64,000 nt of DNA from Pigmentiphaga humi. Lineage in GTDB: Bacteria; Pseudomonadota; Gammaproteobacteria; Burkholderiales; Burkholderiaceae_B. The notes beneath the pieces were generated by a model. It saw only the letters and a list, made by a program, of their open reading frames with translations. It was not told the origin of the DNA and searched no databases. The stretch lies in NCBI RefSeq assembly GCF_900606115.1, contig NZ_UWPJ01000016.1, positions 62,001-126,000 of the forward strand, read 5' to 3'. Shown here piece by piece: positions 53,801-63,895 of the stretch. The position numbers and the translations under genes were made by a program. The stretch's first letter is position 1. Every line of letters starts with the position of its first letter.

Positions 53801-54993
53801 GCGATCGCCCCGGCGCGCTCCAGCGCATCGAACATCGAGGTCTTGCGGATGTAGGCCAGCGCGGCGTCCGGATCGGCGGCCGTCGCGCGCAGCGCATCGT
53901 GGATACGCGTGCGCGCCGCCTCGTCGCGCTCTTCGATCAGCGTCTTGTTGCGCGCAGTGTTGGCATTGATGTATTCGATCGCGATGGTGCGGCGCTGGCG
54001 CTCGTACTGGTCGAGCAGCTCCGCAGACGCGCGCCCGGCCAGGACCTCGGCCAGCTTGCCGGCGAGATTGAAGGCGTCGTGCACGCCGCCATTCATGCCC
54101 ATGCCGCCCAGCGGGTTGTTGATGTGGGCGGCATCCCCCGCAAGCAGCACCCTGCCGAGGCGAAAGCGGGTGGCCACGCGCTGGTGCACCTTGTACAGGG
54201 TGCGATGGACGATTTCGTAGGGCCCGGACTGCGGCAGCAGGCCCTGCAGGCGCTGCTCGACGGCGGCATCCGACAGCACCTGCTCGTCGGATTCGTGCTC
54301 CGGGGTGGGAAACAGCACACGCCACAAGGACGGCACCTTGAGCATCACGCACCATTCGTCCGGGTCGGAGACGTAGTTCACCCAGGCCAGGTTCTCGAAA
54401 TGCTCCTCGAACGGGAAGGCCGTGGAGACGACCAGGAAGCGCTCGGGATACGTATAGCCCTCGAACTCGATGCCGACGCTGCGCCGCACCGCGCTCCAGG
54501 CGCCGTCGGCGCCGATCAGATAATCGCCGCGGGCGGCCGCGGCGCCGTCGGCCGTGCGTAGCTGCACCGACACGCCGCTGCCGTCCTGCCGCACCGACTC
54601 GACCGCGCAGCCGAAGCGCACCTTGACATTCGGATAAGCGGCCAGTTTGCCGACCAGTTCCTCGTTGAGCTTCCACTGCTCGCATTGCAGCCGGAAGGGA
54701 TACTTGGTCGCGCCCGCCAGGCGCGCCAGATCGAACTCGGCGATCAGGCCTTTGCGGCGGTCGCGCTGCTGGGTATGGCGCGCCTTCAGGCCCGCCTCCA
54801 CCAGCGCCTCGGAAATACCGTAGCGATCGAGCATGTCGAGCGTAGGAGGATGGAAGGTCGAGGCCCGCAGATCTTCCATGACACTGGCATTGCGCTCGAA
54901 CACCTCGACCTCGATACCCGCCTCGGCCAGCACCATCGCGCTGACCAGCCCGACCGGGCCGGCGCCCGCAACAAGAACCTTGGCTTCAGACAT
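53797..54993 (-). CDS. FAD-dependent monooxygenase (p-hydroxybenzoate hydroxylase type)
   Basis: This is a 398-residue class A flavin hydroxylase. FAD dinucleotide motif: VAGAGPVGLVSAMVLAEAG. DG motif: DYLIGADGAWSAVRR. GD motif: RVLLAGDAAHINNPLGGMGM. It hydroxylates an aromatic or N-heteroaromatic acid at the expense of NAD(P)H. It opens a three-gene operon with a lyase and an isomerase-like protein, divergent from a Bug receptor, so uptake and hydroxylation of one substrate is the best inference. The ATG at 54993 has a weak ribosome site. Confidence 0.88.
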   Translation of the reverse strand: MSEAKVLVAGAGPVGLVSAMVLAEAGIEVEVFERNASVMEDLRASTFHPPTLDMLDRYGISEALVEAGLKARHTQQRDRRKGLIAEFDLARLAGATKYPFRLQCEQWKLNEELVGKLAAYPNVKVRFGCAVESVRQDGSGVSVQLRTADGAAAARGDYLIGADGAWSAVRRSVGIEFEGYTYPERFLVVSTAFPFEEHFENLAWVNYVSDPDEWCVMLKVPSLWRVLFPTPEHESDEQVLSDAAVEQRLQGLLPQSGPYEIVHRTLYKVHQRVATRFRLGRVLLAGDAAHINNPLGGMGMNGGVHDAFNLAGKLAEVLAGRASAELLDQYERQRRTIAIEYINANTARNKTLIEERDEAARTRIHDALRATAADPDAALAYIRKTSMFDALERAGAIA

Positions 54994-55005
54994 CGCAAAA
55001 CTCAC

Positions 55006-55017
55006 TTTGTACACAAT
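55006..55017. promoter_or_regulatory. GntR-type operator half of a pair (near monooxygenase)
   Basis: TTTGTACACAAT contains the near-palindrome TTGTACACAA and lies 12 bases before the monooxygenase start. The same 12-mer occurs inverted at 55205-55216. FCD-GntR regulators commonly bind TTGTATACAA-like sites. Confidence 0.6.
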
Positions 55018-55204
55018 GTTGGGAGAATAATGCGACAAAGCCAATCAAAAGTCCAGCAATTGCATTTCCCGACCGTGCGTTTCCCGGATGCTCACCACCC
55101 TCAATATTCCTGGATATACGGGCGTATAACTGAATCCATAGGTGTACCTGTCGAGGGCACCGGCAAACTTCCACGGCTGTCGATCAATTTAAGGATTAAT
55201 ACCG

Positions 55205-55216
55205 ATTGTGTACAAA
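55205..55216. promoter_or_regulatory. GntR-type operator half of a pair (near Bug gene)
   Basis: ATTGTGTACAAA is the exact reverse complement of the site at 55006-55017, 89 bases before the Bug start. The two copies flank the divergent promoter region. Confidence 0.6.
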
Positions 55217-55305
55217 ATAAAGAACGCCTAGGATGGCGCCACCGGTCTTGGCACATCTCGCCATGAATCCAAGCGGTCAACTCGACAACCATGGGAGCTC
55301 CCCAC

Positions 55306-56283
55306 ATGCGCAGAGAATTTCTCAAGGCCTGCTGCCTGGCATCTGCCCTCGCCACCCTTCTGGGCGCCGCCGCTGCCGTGCACGCGCAGGAAACCTATCC
55401 CACGCGGCCGATCCGCATCATCATCGGCGGCACCCCCGGCGGCTCGTCCGACGTCTTCGCCCGCACCATGGGCGACCACATGAGCGCCACGCTGGGCCAG
55501 CCTTTCATCATCGAATACAAGCCGGGCGCCGGCACCAACATCGGCACCGAATACGTGGTCCGCGCCAAGCCGGACGGCTACACCATCCTGATCAACGGCC
55601 TGCCCATCGTGGCCAACCCGCATCTGTTCCCCGACCTGCCCTTCAACCCGGCCAATGATCTGGTGCCTGTCACGGGCATCGCCCTGATGACCAACGTCGT
55701 CACGGTCAACTCCGCGCTGCCGATCAAGTCCATGACGGAACTGGTGGCCGCGGCCAAGCAATCCCCCGACCGCTTCGTCTACGGCTCGCCCGGCGAAGGC
55801 ACGTCCACGCACATCGCCGGCGAAATGCTGTCGGCCCGCACCGGCGCGAAATTCATCCACACGCCGTACCGCGGCAACGCGCAGGCGATGACCGACCTCC
55901 TGGGAGGCACGCTGCCGCTGGGCTTCATCAACACGCCGGTGGTCGCGCCATTCCTGAAGGAAGGCCGCCTGCGGGCCCTGGCGGTCACTTCCAAGACCCG
56001 CTCGCCGCTGATGCCCGACGTGCCCACCGTGGCCGAGGCGCTGGACATGCCGGATTTCGACTTCAACGGCTGGTTCGGCTTCTTCGCGCCCAAAGGGACG
56101 CCGCCGGCCGCGATCGCGGCGCTGGAGCAAGCCGCCGCCAAGGCCCTGGCCGATCCCAAGGTGACGAATATCTTCGTAAACGCGGGCGCCACGGCGATGG
56201 CACCCGGCACGGAGAACTTCACCCGGTTCGTCGCGGCGGAACGCCGCAAGATCGATCCCCTGCTGGAAAAGCGCGGCAAATAA
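55306..56283 (+). CDS. Bug-family tripartite tricarboxylate transporter receptor
   Basis: This is a 325-residue periplasmic receptor. A signal peptide (FLKACCLASALATLLGAAAA) ends near VHAQ. Family pattern: RIIIGGTPGGSSDVFARTMG, FIIEYKPGAGTNIGTEYVV, IHTPYRGNAQAMTDLLGG and MPDVPTVAEALD. The ATG at 55306 is preferred (GGGAG upstream); ATG 55291 would add five residues. It is divergent from the monooxygenase operon and should deliver its substrate. Confidence 0.9.
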   Translation: MRREFLKACCLASALATLLGAAAAVHAQETYPTRPIRIIIGGTPGGSSDVFARTMGDHMSATLGQPFIIEYKPGAGTNIGTEYVVRAKPDGYTILINGLPIVANPHLFPDLPFNPANDLVPVTGIALMTNVVTVNSALPIKSMTELVAAAKQSPDRFVYGSPGEGTSTHIAGEMLSARTGAKFIHTPYRGNAQAMTDLLGGTLPLGFINTPVVAPFLKEGRLRALAVTSKTRSPLMPDVPTVAEALDMPDFDFNGWFGFFAPKGTPPAAIAALEQAAAKALADPKVTNIFVNAGATAMAPGTENFTRFVAAERRKIDPLLEKRGK

Positions 56284-56298
56284 TCTCCGGAAAAGACA

Positions 56299-56331
56299 CG
56301 GGGCGGGCAGCCTCACGGCCTGCCCGCCCCG
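56299..56331. terminator. Strong hairpin between convergent Bug and icd genes
   Basis: CGGGGCGGGCAG and CTGCCCGCCCCG form a perfect 12-bp stem with a 9-base loop in the 68-base convergent gap. There is no T-run on either side. It can stop or protect transcripts from both directions. Confidence 0.6.
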
Positions 56332-56351
56332 CTCGCCGTCGTCGCGCGCGA

Positions 56352-57614
<1,263 letters not shown>

Positions 57615-57758
57615 GCAGCGATTCCGGCGATCGTTGGAAGGCCGGCCGCGCGGCCGGCCCGGGTGTGCGTTTCCGGCACGGGACAATGGAGGGATTATCC
57701 CGTATTCGGCGGGCCGCCGCACGCGGAGCCCCCGCGAGGGCGCGGGTACAATCGAAGC

Positions 57759-58187
57759 ATGATGTTCAATCCCACCCGAGACCAGGTCCGCCGATTCTTC
57801 ACCGACACCTGGCGCAAGCATCGCGCCGGCGAAGTCCTCACGCCGCTGGAAGCCATGGCGCTGGACTGGATGCTCGAGCACCCCGAATACCACGCCGATC
57901 TCGAAAGCCCCGAGGCGGCCCAGACCGACTACAGCGTCGAGGCAGGCCGCACCAACCCCTTCCTGCATTTGTCCATGCACCTGGCGATCGCCGAGCAATT
58001 GTCGATCGACCATCCTCCCGGCATACGCGCCGCCTACCAGAAGCTCGCCCAGCGCACCAACGCGCACGAGGCCGCCCATGAAGTCATGGAATGCCTGGGA
58101 CGCGTGGTGTGGGAATCGCAGCGGCTGGGCACGCCGCTGGATACCGAAGCCTACATAGAATTGATCCGCCAGCGCGCGGGCGCTTGA
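57759..58187 (+). CDS. DUF1841 family protein
   Basis: This is a 142-residue cytoplasmic protein of the DUF1841 family, function unknown. Landmarks are [56 protein letters not shown] and [20 protein letters not shown]. The gene begins with two consecutive ATG codons (57759 and 57762), and the second may be used. It is divergent from icd across 144 bases. Confidence 0.87.
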   Translation: MMFNPTRDQVRRFFTDTWRKHRAGEVLTPLEAMALDWMLEHPEYHADLESPEAAQTDYSVEAGRTNPFLHLSMHLAIAEQLSIDHPPGIRAAYQKLAQRTNAHEAAHEVMECLGRVVWESQRLGTPLDTEAYIELIRQRAGA

Positions 58188-58232
58188 ATGGTTCGGCATA
58201 GACATCGCTAAGGCGCGAGCCGGAATAGCCAC

Positions 58233-59141
58233 ATGGACGTCAAGCAACTGCGGTATTTCGTCGCGATCGCCCAGCAGGGCAGCCTTTCCGCCGCTGCGCG
58301 CCATCTCCACATCGTGCAGCCGGCGCTCAGCCAAGCGTTGGCTGCGCTTGAAACCGAGCTCGATGCCAAGCTGTTCACCCGAAGCACGATGGGCGTCGTG
58401 CCGACGACAGCCGGCGCAGAACTGCTGAACCACGCCCTCGCCATACTCAAACAAGTGGACCACGCCCGCGCCGCGGTCAAGGCGACCACGGAAGAAATCA
58501 GCGGCGTAGTCCGCATAGGCATCCTCCACAGCGCCGCGCCAGTGATGTGCGCACCGCTATTCCAGGCCATGCGGGACGAAGTTCCCGGCCTGCGGCCCCA
58601 ATTGGTCGTGGGATATTCCGACGATCTGGCACAACGGCTGCGCAGGTCGGAGCTGGATTTGGCGATGACCGTGCTGGCTGACGGCGAACGCGGCGCCGCC
58701 GAATCGATCCTCTACGACGAACACATCTGCCTGGTCACGCCGCGCGGCCGCGACCCCAGCGGCACCATGGTGCCGCTGGGCCGATTGCCGGAATTCCCGC
58801 TGCTGCTCTCCATCGTGCAACCGCTGCATCGATCCCTGCTCGCACTCATGGGCAAACGAAGAATCAGGCTGAACATCGTCGGCGGCGTCGAGGACGTCTC
58901 GTCCCTGTTGTCGTTATGCGAAACCGGCCAATTATCGACCTTGCTGCCCGAACACCTGGCAACCTTGCTGTCCCGCGGCTCATCGCTCGGCACCCGGCGC
59001 ATCGCCCACCCCGCCTTCCTGCGCCGGGTCGCGATACGAACCAATCCCGACACCATGCAATCGCCCGCCGTGCTGGCAGCCGAGCGCGTGGTCAAGGCCA
59101 CGCTCGGCAAGAACCATCCGGCGGCCCATCAGCCCGCATGA
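58233..59141 (+). CDS. LysR family transcriptional regulator
   Basis: This is a 302-residue LysR regulator. The HTH is [20 protein letters not shown], then [20 protein letters not shown]. The effector domain (about 90-295) shows [20 protein letters not shown] and [20 protein letters not shown], similar to Nac/CynR-like members. It lies in the same direction as the sulfatase and Bug genes downstream and probably regulates them. Confidence 0.88.
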   Translation: MDVKQLRYFVAIAQQGSLSAAARHLHIVQPALSQALAALETELDAKLFTRSTMGVVPTTAGAELLNHALAILKQVDHARAAVKATTEEISGVVRIGILHSAAPVMCAPLFQAMRDEVPGLRPQLVVGYSDDLAQRLRRSELDLAMTVLADGERGAAESILYDEHICLVTPRGRDPSGTMVPLGRLPEFPLLLSIVQPLHRSLLALMGKRRIRLNIVGGVEDVSSLLSLCETGQLSTLLPEHLATLLSRGSSLGTRRIAHPAFLRRVAIRTNPDTMQSPAVLAAERVVKATLGKNHPAAHQPA

Positions 59142-59151
59142 TGCCCCTCTA

Positions 59152-59161
59152 AGAACGTTCT
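59152..59161. promoter_or_regulatory. Palindrome between lysR and sulfatase genes
   Basis: AGAACGTTCT is a perfect 10-base palindrome in the 84-base gap before the sulfatase start. It may be the LysR or another regulator site. A similar sequence occurs at 62596-62611 before the cytochrome genes. Confidence 0.3.
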
Positions 59162-59225
59162 ATTACCCTCGCCCCGCCACGGGCAGCTAGCATCCGGGCT
59201 TCTCTTTCGACAGCCTGACGACAGC

Positions 59226-60782
59226 ATGCGCCCCAATTTCCTGATGTTCATCGTCGACCAGCTATGCGCCGACCATCTCGGCTGCTATGGAAACGCCACG
59301 GTGCGCACTCCCCATATAGACGGACTCGCGAACCGCGGATGGCTGGCCACGAACGCGTATGTCACAACCCCCATATGCATGCCCAACCGCGCCAGCCTGA
59401 TGACCGGCCGCATGCCTTCGGCGCACGGCGTCCGCCACAACGGCCTTCCGCTGGGCATGGATGCCGTGACCTTCCCCGAACTGCTGCGCGCAGAAGGCTA
59501 TGCCACCTCGCTGATCGGCAAGTCGCATCTGCAGACGATGACCGATCACTTGCCGCTGCCCCACCCGCTGCGGCCGCGCCAGGCCCGCGACGGCGCCAGG
59601 CGCTATCCCGGCGACTATTCCCAGGAGTGCGTGGCGAACTGGCGCGCCGAGAACTACCGCATGTCGCTGCCGTACTACGGCTTCGAACAGGCTGAGATCG
59701 CCATTGAGCATGGCGACGACATCAACGGGCACTATCGCCAATGGCTGCGCGGCGTCTGTCCTGAAGGCGAAGCGCTGCTCGGCCGGCAACACGCCCTGCC
59801 CTCCGGCTACGAACTGGCCAAGGCCGGCCAGGCCTGGCGTACCCGCATCCCTGAAGCCTTCCACCCCAGCGCCTGGATCGCCGACCGCACCAGCGAACGC
59901 CTGCGCGAGTACGCGCAACAGGAGCTGCCGTTCTTCGTCTACGCATCCTTTCCCGACCCCCATCACCCCTACACGCCGCCGGGCAAGTATTGGGACATGT
60001 ACAAGCCGGACGACATGCCGCTGCCCGCCTCCTACCACTCCGCCAATCCCCCACCTCATCTCGCGTGGCTAAGAAACGAACGCGAACAAGGCCGGGCCCA
60101 CAAGACGTCCATGGCCTGCTTCGCCGCCACAGAGAGGGAAGTGCGCGAGGCGATCGCGCTGAACTACGGCGCCATGAGCTTCATCGACATGAACATCGGA
60201 CGGGTCCTGCGCACACTGGAGGATTGCGGGCTGGCGGAAAACACCGTCGTCATCTTCACGTCCGACCACGGCGAGTACGCCGGCGATCACCAACTGCTGT
60301 TCAAGGGCTCGCTCCACTATCGCAGCCTCGTCCGCACTCCGCTGGTCTGGGCCGCGCCAGCGGGCAGGCAGCGGCAGGAAACCGCCATGGTCTCCACGAT
60401 CGATCTCGCGCCCACGATACTCGAGACCGCCGGCGTCGCCCCCTGCAACGGCATGCAGGGCCGCTCTTTCGCCGCATCCGTCGCCGGCCGGGCCTACGAC
60501 GGCCATGAGGCCGTCCTGATCGAAGAAGAGGGCCAGCGCACGTATTTCGGTTTCCAGGCGCCCGTCAGGATGAAAAGCCTGATCGACGCACGCTACCGGC
60601 TCAGCCTCTATGAGGGCGTGGACTGGGGCGAACTCTACGATCGCCGGGACGATCCGCTCGAATGCAGGAACCGATGGAACGATGCCGCCTTCGCGTCGAT
60701 CCGGCAGGCAATGATCGAGAAGCTGCTCAGGGTCTCGATGGCCCATGCGGACACGGCGCTGAGTCCTCTTGCGGTCGCCTAG
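59226..60782 (+). CDS. Type I sulfatase/alkaline phosphatase-superfamily hydrolase
   Basis: This is a 518-residue arylsulfatase-type hydrolase. The N-terminal metal site is FLMFIVDQLCADHLGCYGN. The formylglycine motif C-x-P-x-R appears as CMPNRASLMTGRMPS. VIFTSDHGEYAGDHQLLFKG is the second metal site. No signal peptide is present, so it should act in the cytoplasm, like choline-sulfatase or phosphonate monoester hydrolases. The substrate probably enters through the Bug-linked transporter encoded next. A maturase for the Cys was not seen in the window. Confidence 0.88.
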   Translation: MRPNFLMFIVDQLCADHLGCYGNATVRTPHIDGLANRGWLATNAYVTTPICMPNRASLMTGRMPSAHGVRHNGLPLGMDAVTFPELLRAEGYATSLIGKSHLQTMTDHLPLPHPLRPRQARDGARRYPGDYSQECVANWRAENYRMSLPYYGFEQAEIAIEHGDDINGHYRQWLRGVCPEGEALLGRQHALPSGYELAKAGQAWRTRIPEAFHPSAWIADRTSERLREYAQQELPFFVYASFPDPHHPYTPPGKYWDMYKPDDMPLPASYHSANPPPHLAWLRNEREQGRAHKTSMACFAATEREVREAIALNYGAMSFIDMNIGRVLRTLEDCGLAENTVVIFTSDHGEYAGDHQLLFKGSLHYRSLVRTPLVWAAPAGRQRQETAMVSTIDLAPTILETAGVAPCNGMQGRSFAASVAGRAYDGHEAVLIEEEGQRTYFGFQAPVRMKSLIDARYRLSLYEGVDWGELYDRRDDPLECRNRWNDAAFASIRQAMIEKLLRVSMAHADTALSPLAVA

Positions 60783-60814
60783 CGCCCATCACCCATCCCA
60801 CGACAGGAGACATC

Positions 60815-61795
60815 ATGATTTCGCTCAAGACACTGGCCTGGTCCAGTGCCATCCCGCTGCTGGCCGCCGGCCTGGCCGGCGCCCACGCCGGCGACTGGCC
60901 CGAACGCCCCGTCAAGCTCGTCGTGTCCCACGCCCCCGGCTCGAGCACCGACATCGTCGCCCGATACGTCGCCAGCAGGCTGGCGCAGACATGGCGCCAG
61001 CCCATCGTGATCGAAAACAGGCCGGGAGGACAGAACATCATCGGCGCCCAGGCTGCCGCCCGCGCCGCGCCGGACGGCTACACGCTGTTCTACGGGACGA
61101 CCGGCGCCATCACGAGCAATGCATACACGATCAAGAAGCTTCCCTATGACCCCGCCGCGGACTTCGTCCCCATCCGGTTCATCGCCTACAGCCCGTTCAT
61201 GGTCGCCGCCAGCCCGGCCCTGCCCGCCGCCGACCTGAAAGAGGCGCTGTCCCGATCCCGGCAGCACCCCGGCAGCCTGCGCGTCGCGACCGAAGGCGCC
61301 AAGACCTTCTCCGGCATCCTCGGAAGCGCGATCGCGGCGCTGGCGCAGGCCGACTGGGTCGCCGTGCCGTATTCCAAATCCTCGGAAGCCTTGCAGGACA
61401 CCATGGCGGGACGGGCGGATCTGGTCATCCTGCCCGCCGCCGTGGTGGCTCCGCATATAGAGACAGGCAGGTTGCGCGTCCTGGCGGTCAGCACCGCCTC
61501 CCGGCTGGCGAACGCGCCGTCCATCCCGGCGCTGGGGGAAACGCTGCCGGGATTCGGCATGGCGGGCTGGCACATGCTCATGGCGCCGGCCGGGACGCCC
61601 GCCGCAATCGTGAACCGCCTGAATCAGGAATTGAATGCCGTACTGGCCAAACCGGAAGTCGCGGCGCACCTGGCCTCGCTCGGCATGGCCGCCGCCCCGG
61701 AGCTTGCAAGCATCGCCGACAACCAGGCGTTTCTGAAACGGGAGCGCGACACCTGGGCAGGGGTGGTCGAGCAAATCGGCTTGCAGCCGGAATAA
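60815..61795 (+). CDS. Bug-family tripartite tricarboxylate transporter receptor
   Basis: This is a 326-residue periplasmic receptor. A signal peptide (TLAWSSAIPLLAAGLAGAHA) precedes PVKLVVSHAPGSSTDIVARY, IVIENRPGGQNIIGAQAAA, VAVPYSKSSEALQDTMAG and APSIPALGETLPGF. The ATG at 60815 follows AGGAGACATC. It lies 32 bases after the sulfatase gene, so the two should be one transcript and its ligand may be a sulfate or phosphonate ester. Confidence 0.9.
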   Translation: MISLKTLAWSSAIPLLAAGLAGAHAGDWPERPVKLVVSHAPGSSTDIVARYVASRLAQTWRQPIVIENRPGGQNIIGAQAAARAAPDGYTLFYGTTGAITSNAYTIKKLPYDPAADFVPIRFIAYSPFMVAASPALPAADLKEALSRSRQHPGSLRVATEGAKTFSGILGSAIAALAQADWVAVPYSKSSEALQDTMAGRADLVILPAAVVAPHIETGRLRVLAVSTASRLANAPSIPALGETLPGFGMAGWHMLMAPAGTPAAIVNRLNQELNAVLAKPEVAAHLASLGMAAAPELASIADNQAFLKRERDTWAGVVEQIGLQPE

Positions 61796-61829
61796 CCGCC
61801 CCGGCGCCCGGCCGGGCCGCCAGGAAGGA

Positions 61830-61853
61830 AAGCGCCCCACAGAAGGGGCGCTT
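61830..61853. terminator. Bidirectional hairpin between Bug and cytochrome c genes
   Basis: AAGCGCCCC and GGGGCGCTT form a perfect 9-bp stem with a 6-base loop in the 64-base convergent gap. On the minus strand it is followed by TTTCCTTCC, a weak T-rich tail suited to ending the cytochrome transcript. Confidence 0.65.
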
Positions 61854-61859
61854 CGATGC

Positions 61860-62234
61860 CTACTTGCGGACCGCCAGGTTGCCCGGCAGGCTGGACAGGT
61901 AGGCGGAAACGTCGTCGATGTCCTTGTCGGACAATTGCACGGCGAAAGCGCCCATGATCGGGTTCTTGCGGACGTTGGCCGACGAGGCCGCGCCCGACTG
62001 CCCGCGGCGGTAGGCCTTGAGCGCATGCGCCAGGTAGTCGGCATGCTGGCCGGCCAGTTGCGGATAGCTGGGATCGATGGACGACTTGGCGTCGGCCCCG
62101 TGGCACGAGGCACAGTTGATGCGGTCGAACACGGCCTTGCCGGCGCCAATGTTGCCCGCGGCGTGGGCCTGGCCCACGGCCAGGGACAGCAGAGCGCCGG
62201 CAGCGGCGGCGAAAATGCGCTGGGTGTGGTTCAT
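61860..62234 (-). CDS. Class I cytochrome c (second gene)
   Basis: This is a 124-residue periplasmic monohaem cytochrome c. A signal peptide (FAAAAGALLSLAVGQAHA) is followed by the haem site CASCH, PQLAGQHADYLAHALKAYRR and the distal Met region NPIMGAFAVQLSDKDIDDVS. It resembles cytochrome c553/c4 halves. It lies 10 bases after the other cytochrome gene, and the two are probably electron carriers to an oxidase or dehydrogenase encoded elsewhere. Confidence 0.9.
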   Translation of the reverse strand: MNHTQRIFAAAAGALLSLAVGQAHAAGNIGAGKAVFDRINCASCHGADAKSSIDPSYPQLAGQHADYLAHALKAYRRGQSGAASSANVRKNPIMGAFAVQLSDKDIDDVSAYLSSLPGNLAVRK

Positions 62235-62244
62235 GGTCGGACGC

Positions 62245-62595
62245 TCACTTCAGGCTGGAGTAATAGGCGGCCAGATCGGCGATGTCCTGTTCGGACAGGC
62301 TCTTGGCGATGCCAACCATGGTGGGGTGCGTCCTGGACTCGCTGGCGTATTCCTTCAGCGCGGCCTCGATGTACTTGGCATTCTGCCCGGCGATCATCGG
62401 TACGTGGTAGACCTCGGGAAAGCTGGACTTGTAGCCGCGTATGCCGTGGCAGCCTATGCACATGGAAATCTTGTCGCGGGCGGCCTGGGCATTGCCGGTG
62501 ACGGCCTCAGGGGCCGCGGACTGGGCGGCAGCCGAACCCATGATCGCACAGGCGGCCAGCGCGGGCAGGGCCCGCATCGTTATGCTCAACTTCAT
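62245..62595 (-). CDS. Class I cytochrome c (first gene)
   Basis: This is a 116-residue periplasmic monohaem cytochrome c. The signal peptide ends near GSAAAQS. Haem site: CIGCHGIRGYKSSFPEVYHV; Met ligand region: HPTMVGIAKSLSEQDIADLA. It is shorter than its neighbour but of the same c553-like type. Together the two genes resemble a split di-haem c4. The start ATG 62595 has only a weak ribosome site. Confidence 0.9.
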   Translation of the reverse strand: MKLSITMRALPALAACAIMGSAAAQSAAPEAVTGNAQAARDKISMCIGCHGIRGYKSSFPEVYHVPMIAGQNAKYIEAALKEYASESRTHPTMVGIAKSLSEQDIADLAAYYSSLK

Positions 62596-62889
62596 TAGAA
62601 CGCTCTATCAGAATCAACGGAACCCGCCATCTGGCGACGGCGGGCGGCGGAACGACTGAGCGGCAACGCCCGGCCCCCACAGGCCAACGAAGCGTCTCCG
62701 GGCGAGAACCGCCTTGGCGCTGCTGGCCGGCGGCTCTCTGGTTTTTACTTCTTATCAACTGTCAATGATACATCAGGAAGCGCCGCCAGCCGCACCCTCA
62801 TCGCCATTCGCACGGCGGCGCTCCCGCCGTCGGCCGGACTTTTCTATACTGGACGCTCGATCCCCTGCCGCGCCCGGCGCCGCCAGCCC
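62596..62889. promoter_or_regulatory. Divergent region between cytochrome c and moxR genes
   Basis: This 294-base gap has no gene I can support. Toward moxR, TATACT (62845-62850) is a -10 candidate about 40 bases before the start. A lower-GC patch near 62743-62775 holds a TTGACA-like hexamer on the minus strand that could serve the cytochrome operon. Confidence 0.35.
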
Positions 62890-63765
62890 ATGCCCCAGAA
62901 CGCTTCCTCCCCCGCCCGCCGCTTCGACGGCACCGACAGCTACGTCGCCACCGGCGATCTCACCCTGGCGGTCAATGCCGCGCTGACGCTCGAGAGGCCG
63001 CTGCTGATCAAGGGCGAGCCGGGCACCGGCAAGACCATGCTGGCAGAGGAAGTCGCCCGCGCGCTGGGCCGGCCGCTGCTGCAATGGCACATCAAGTCCA
63101 CCACCAAGGCCCACCAGGGCCTGTACGAATACGACGCGGTCTCGCGCCTGCGCGATTCGCAGCTGGGCGACGAGAAAGTCCGCAACATCGAGAACTACAT
63201 CGTGCGCGGCGTGCTGTGGCAGGCTTTCGCCGCGCCCGAGCCGGTGGTGCTGCTGATCGACGAGATCGACAAGGCCGACATCGAATTCCCCAACGACCTG
63301 CTGCGCGAGCTGGACCGCATGGAATTCCACGTGTACGAAACGCGCGAGACCGTGCGCGCCGTGCACCGGCCGCTGGTCATCATCACGTCCAACAACGAAA
63401 AAGACCTGCCCGACGCATTCCTGCGGCGCTGCTTCTTCCACTACATCCGCTTCCCGGACAAGGAAACCATGCAGCGCATCGTCGAGGTGCACTACCCCGG
63501 CCTGAAGAAACAGCTGCTGTCGGCCGCGCTCGACAGCTTCTTCCAGGTGCGCGAAACGCCCGGCCTGAAGAAAAAGCCCTCGACCTCCGAGCTGCTGGAC
63601 TGGCTCAAGGTGCTGCTGGCCGAAGACATCCCGCCCGAAGCCCTGACCTCCGCCGACCGCGACGCCGCCATCCCGCCTCTGCACGGCGCCCTGCTCAAGA
63701 ACGAGCAGGACGTCCACCTGTTCGAGCGCCTGGTCCTCATGAACCGCGGTGGCAGACGGACATGA
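62890..63765 (+). CDS. MoxR-type AAA+ ATPase
   Basis: This is a 291-residue AAA+ protein of the MoxR group. Walker A: IKGEPGTGKTMLAEEVAR. Walker B: VVLLIDEIDKADIEFPNDLL. Sensor 1: VIITSNNEKDLPDAFLRRCF. MoxR ATPases work as chaperones with VWA-domain proteins to assemble or insert metal or cofactor into enzymes. The next gene encodes such a partner, separated by repeat copy G. Confidence 0.92.
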   Translation: MPQNASSPARRFDGTDSYVATGDLTLAVNAALTLERPLLIKGEPGTGKTMLAEEVARALGRPLLQWHIKSTTKAHQGLYEYDAVSRLRDSQLGDEKVRNIENYIVRGVLWQAFAAPEPVVLLIDEIDKADIEFPNDLLRELDRMEFHVYETRETVRAVHRPLVIITSNNEKDLPDAFLRRCFFHYIRFPDKETMQRIVEVHYPGLKKQLLSAALDSFFQVRETPGLKKKPSTSELLDWLKVLLAEDIPPEALTSADRDAAIPPLHGALLKNEQDVHLFERLVLMNRGGRRT

Positions 63766-63810
63766 ACCGCTTGATTTCCAACGTCACGATCCAGGATGGC
63801 GCGTCCCGAT

Positions 63811-63889
63811 CCAGGGTGCCGCGGATCCGGCTCCGCCGGTCCGCCAGCACCGCCCCCTGGGGGGCGCGCGTCAGCGCGTAGGGGGGAGC
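63811..63889 (-). repeat. Dispersed GC-rich repeat, copy G (between moxR and VWA gene)
   Basis: A full-length copy of about 79 bases (GCGGATCCGGCTCCGCCGGT, CGCCCCCTGGGGGGCG, GCGCGTAGGGGGGAG). Orientation as copy F, with its G-run placed at the ribosome-site position of the following gene. Confidence 0.85.
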
Positions 63890-63895
63890 CTCCAC

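Noticed and set aside
63762-63881. 39-residue reading frame starting in an ATGA overlap with moxR and running into repeat copy G
   Set aside because: More than half of it is repeat sequence, it has no ribosome site of its own, and a real gene follows at 63896.
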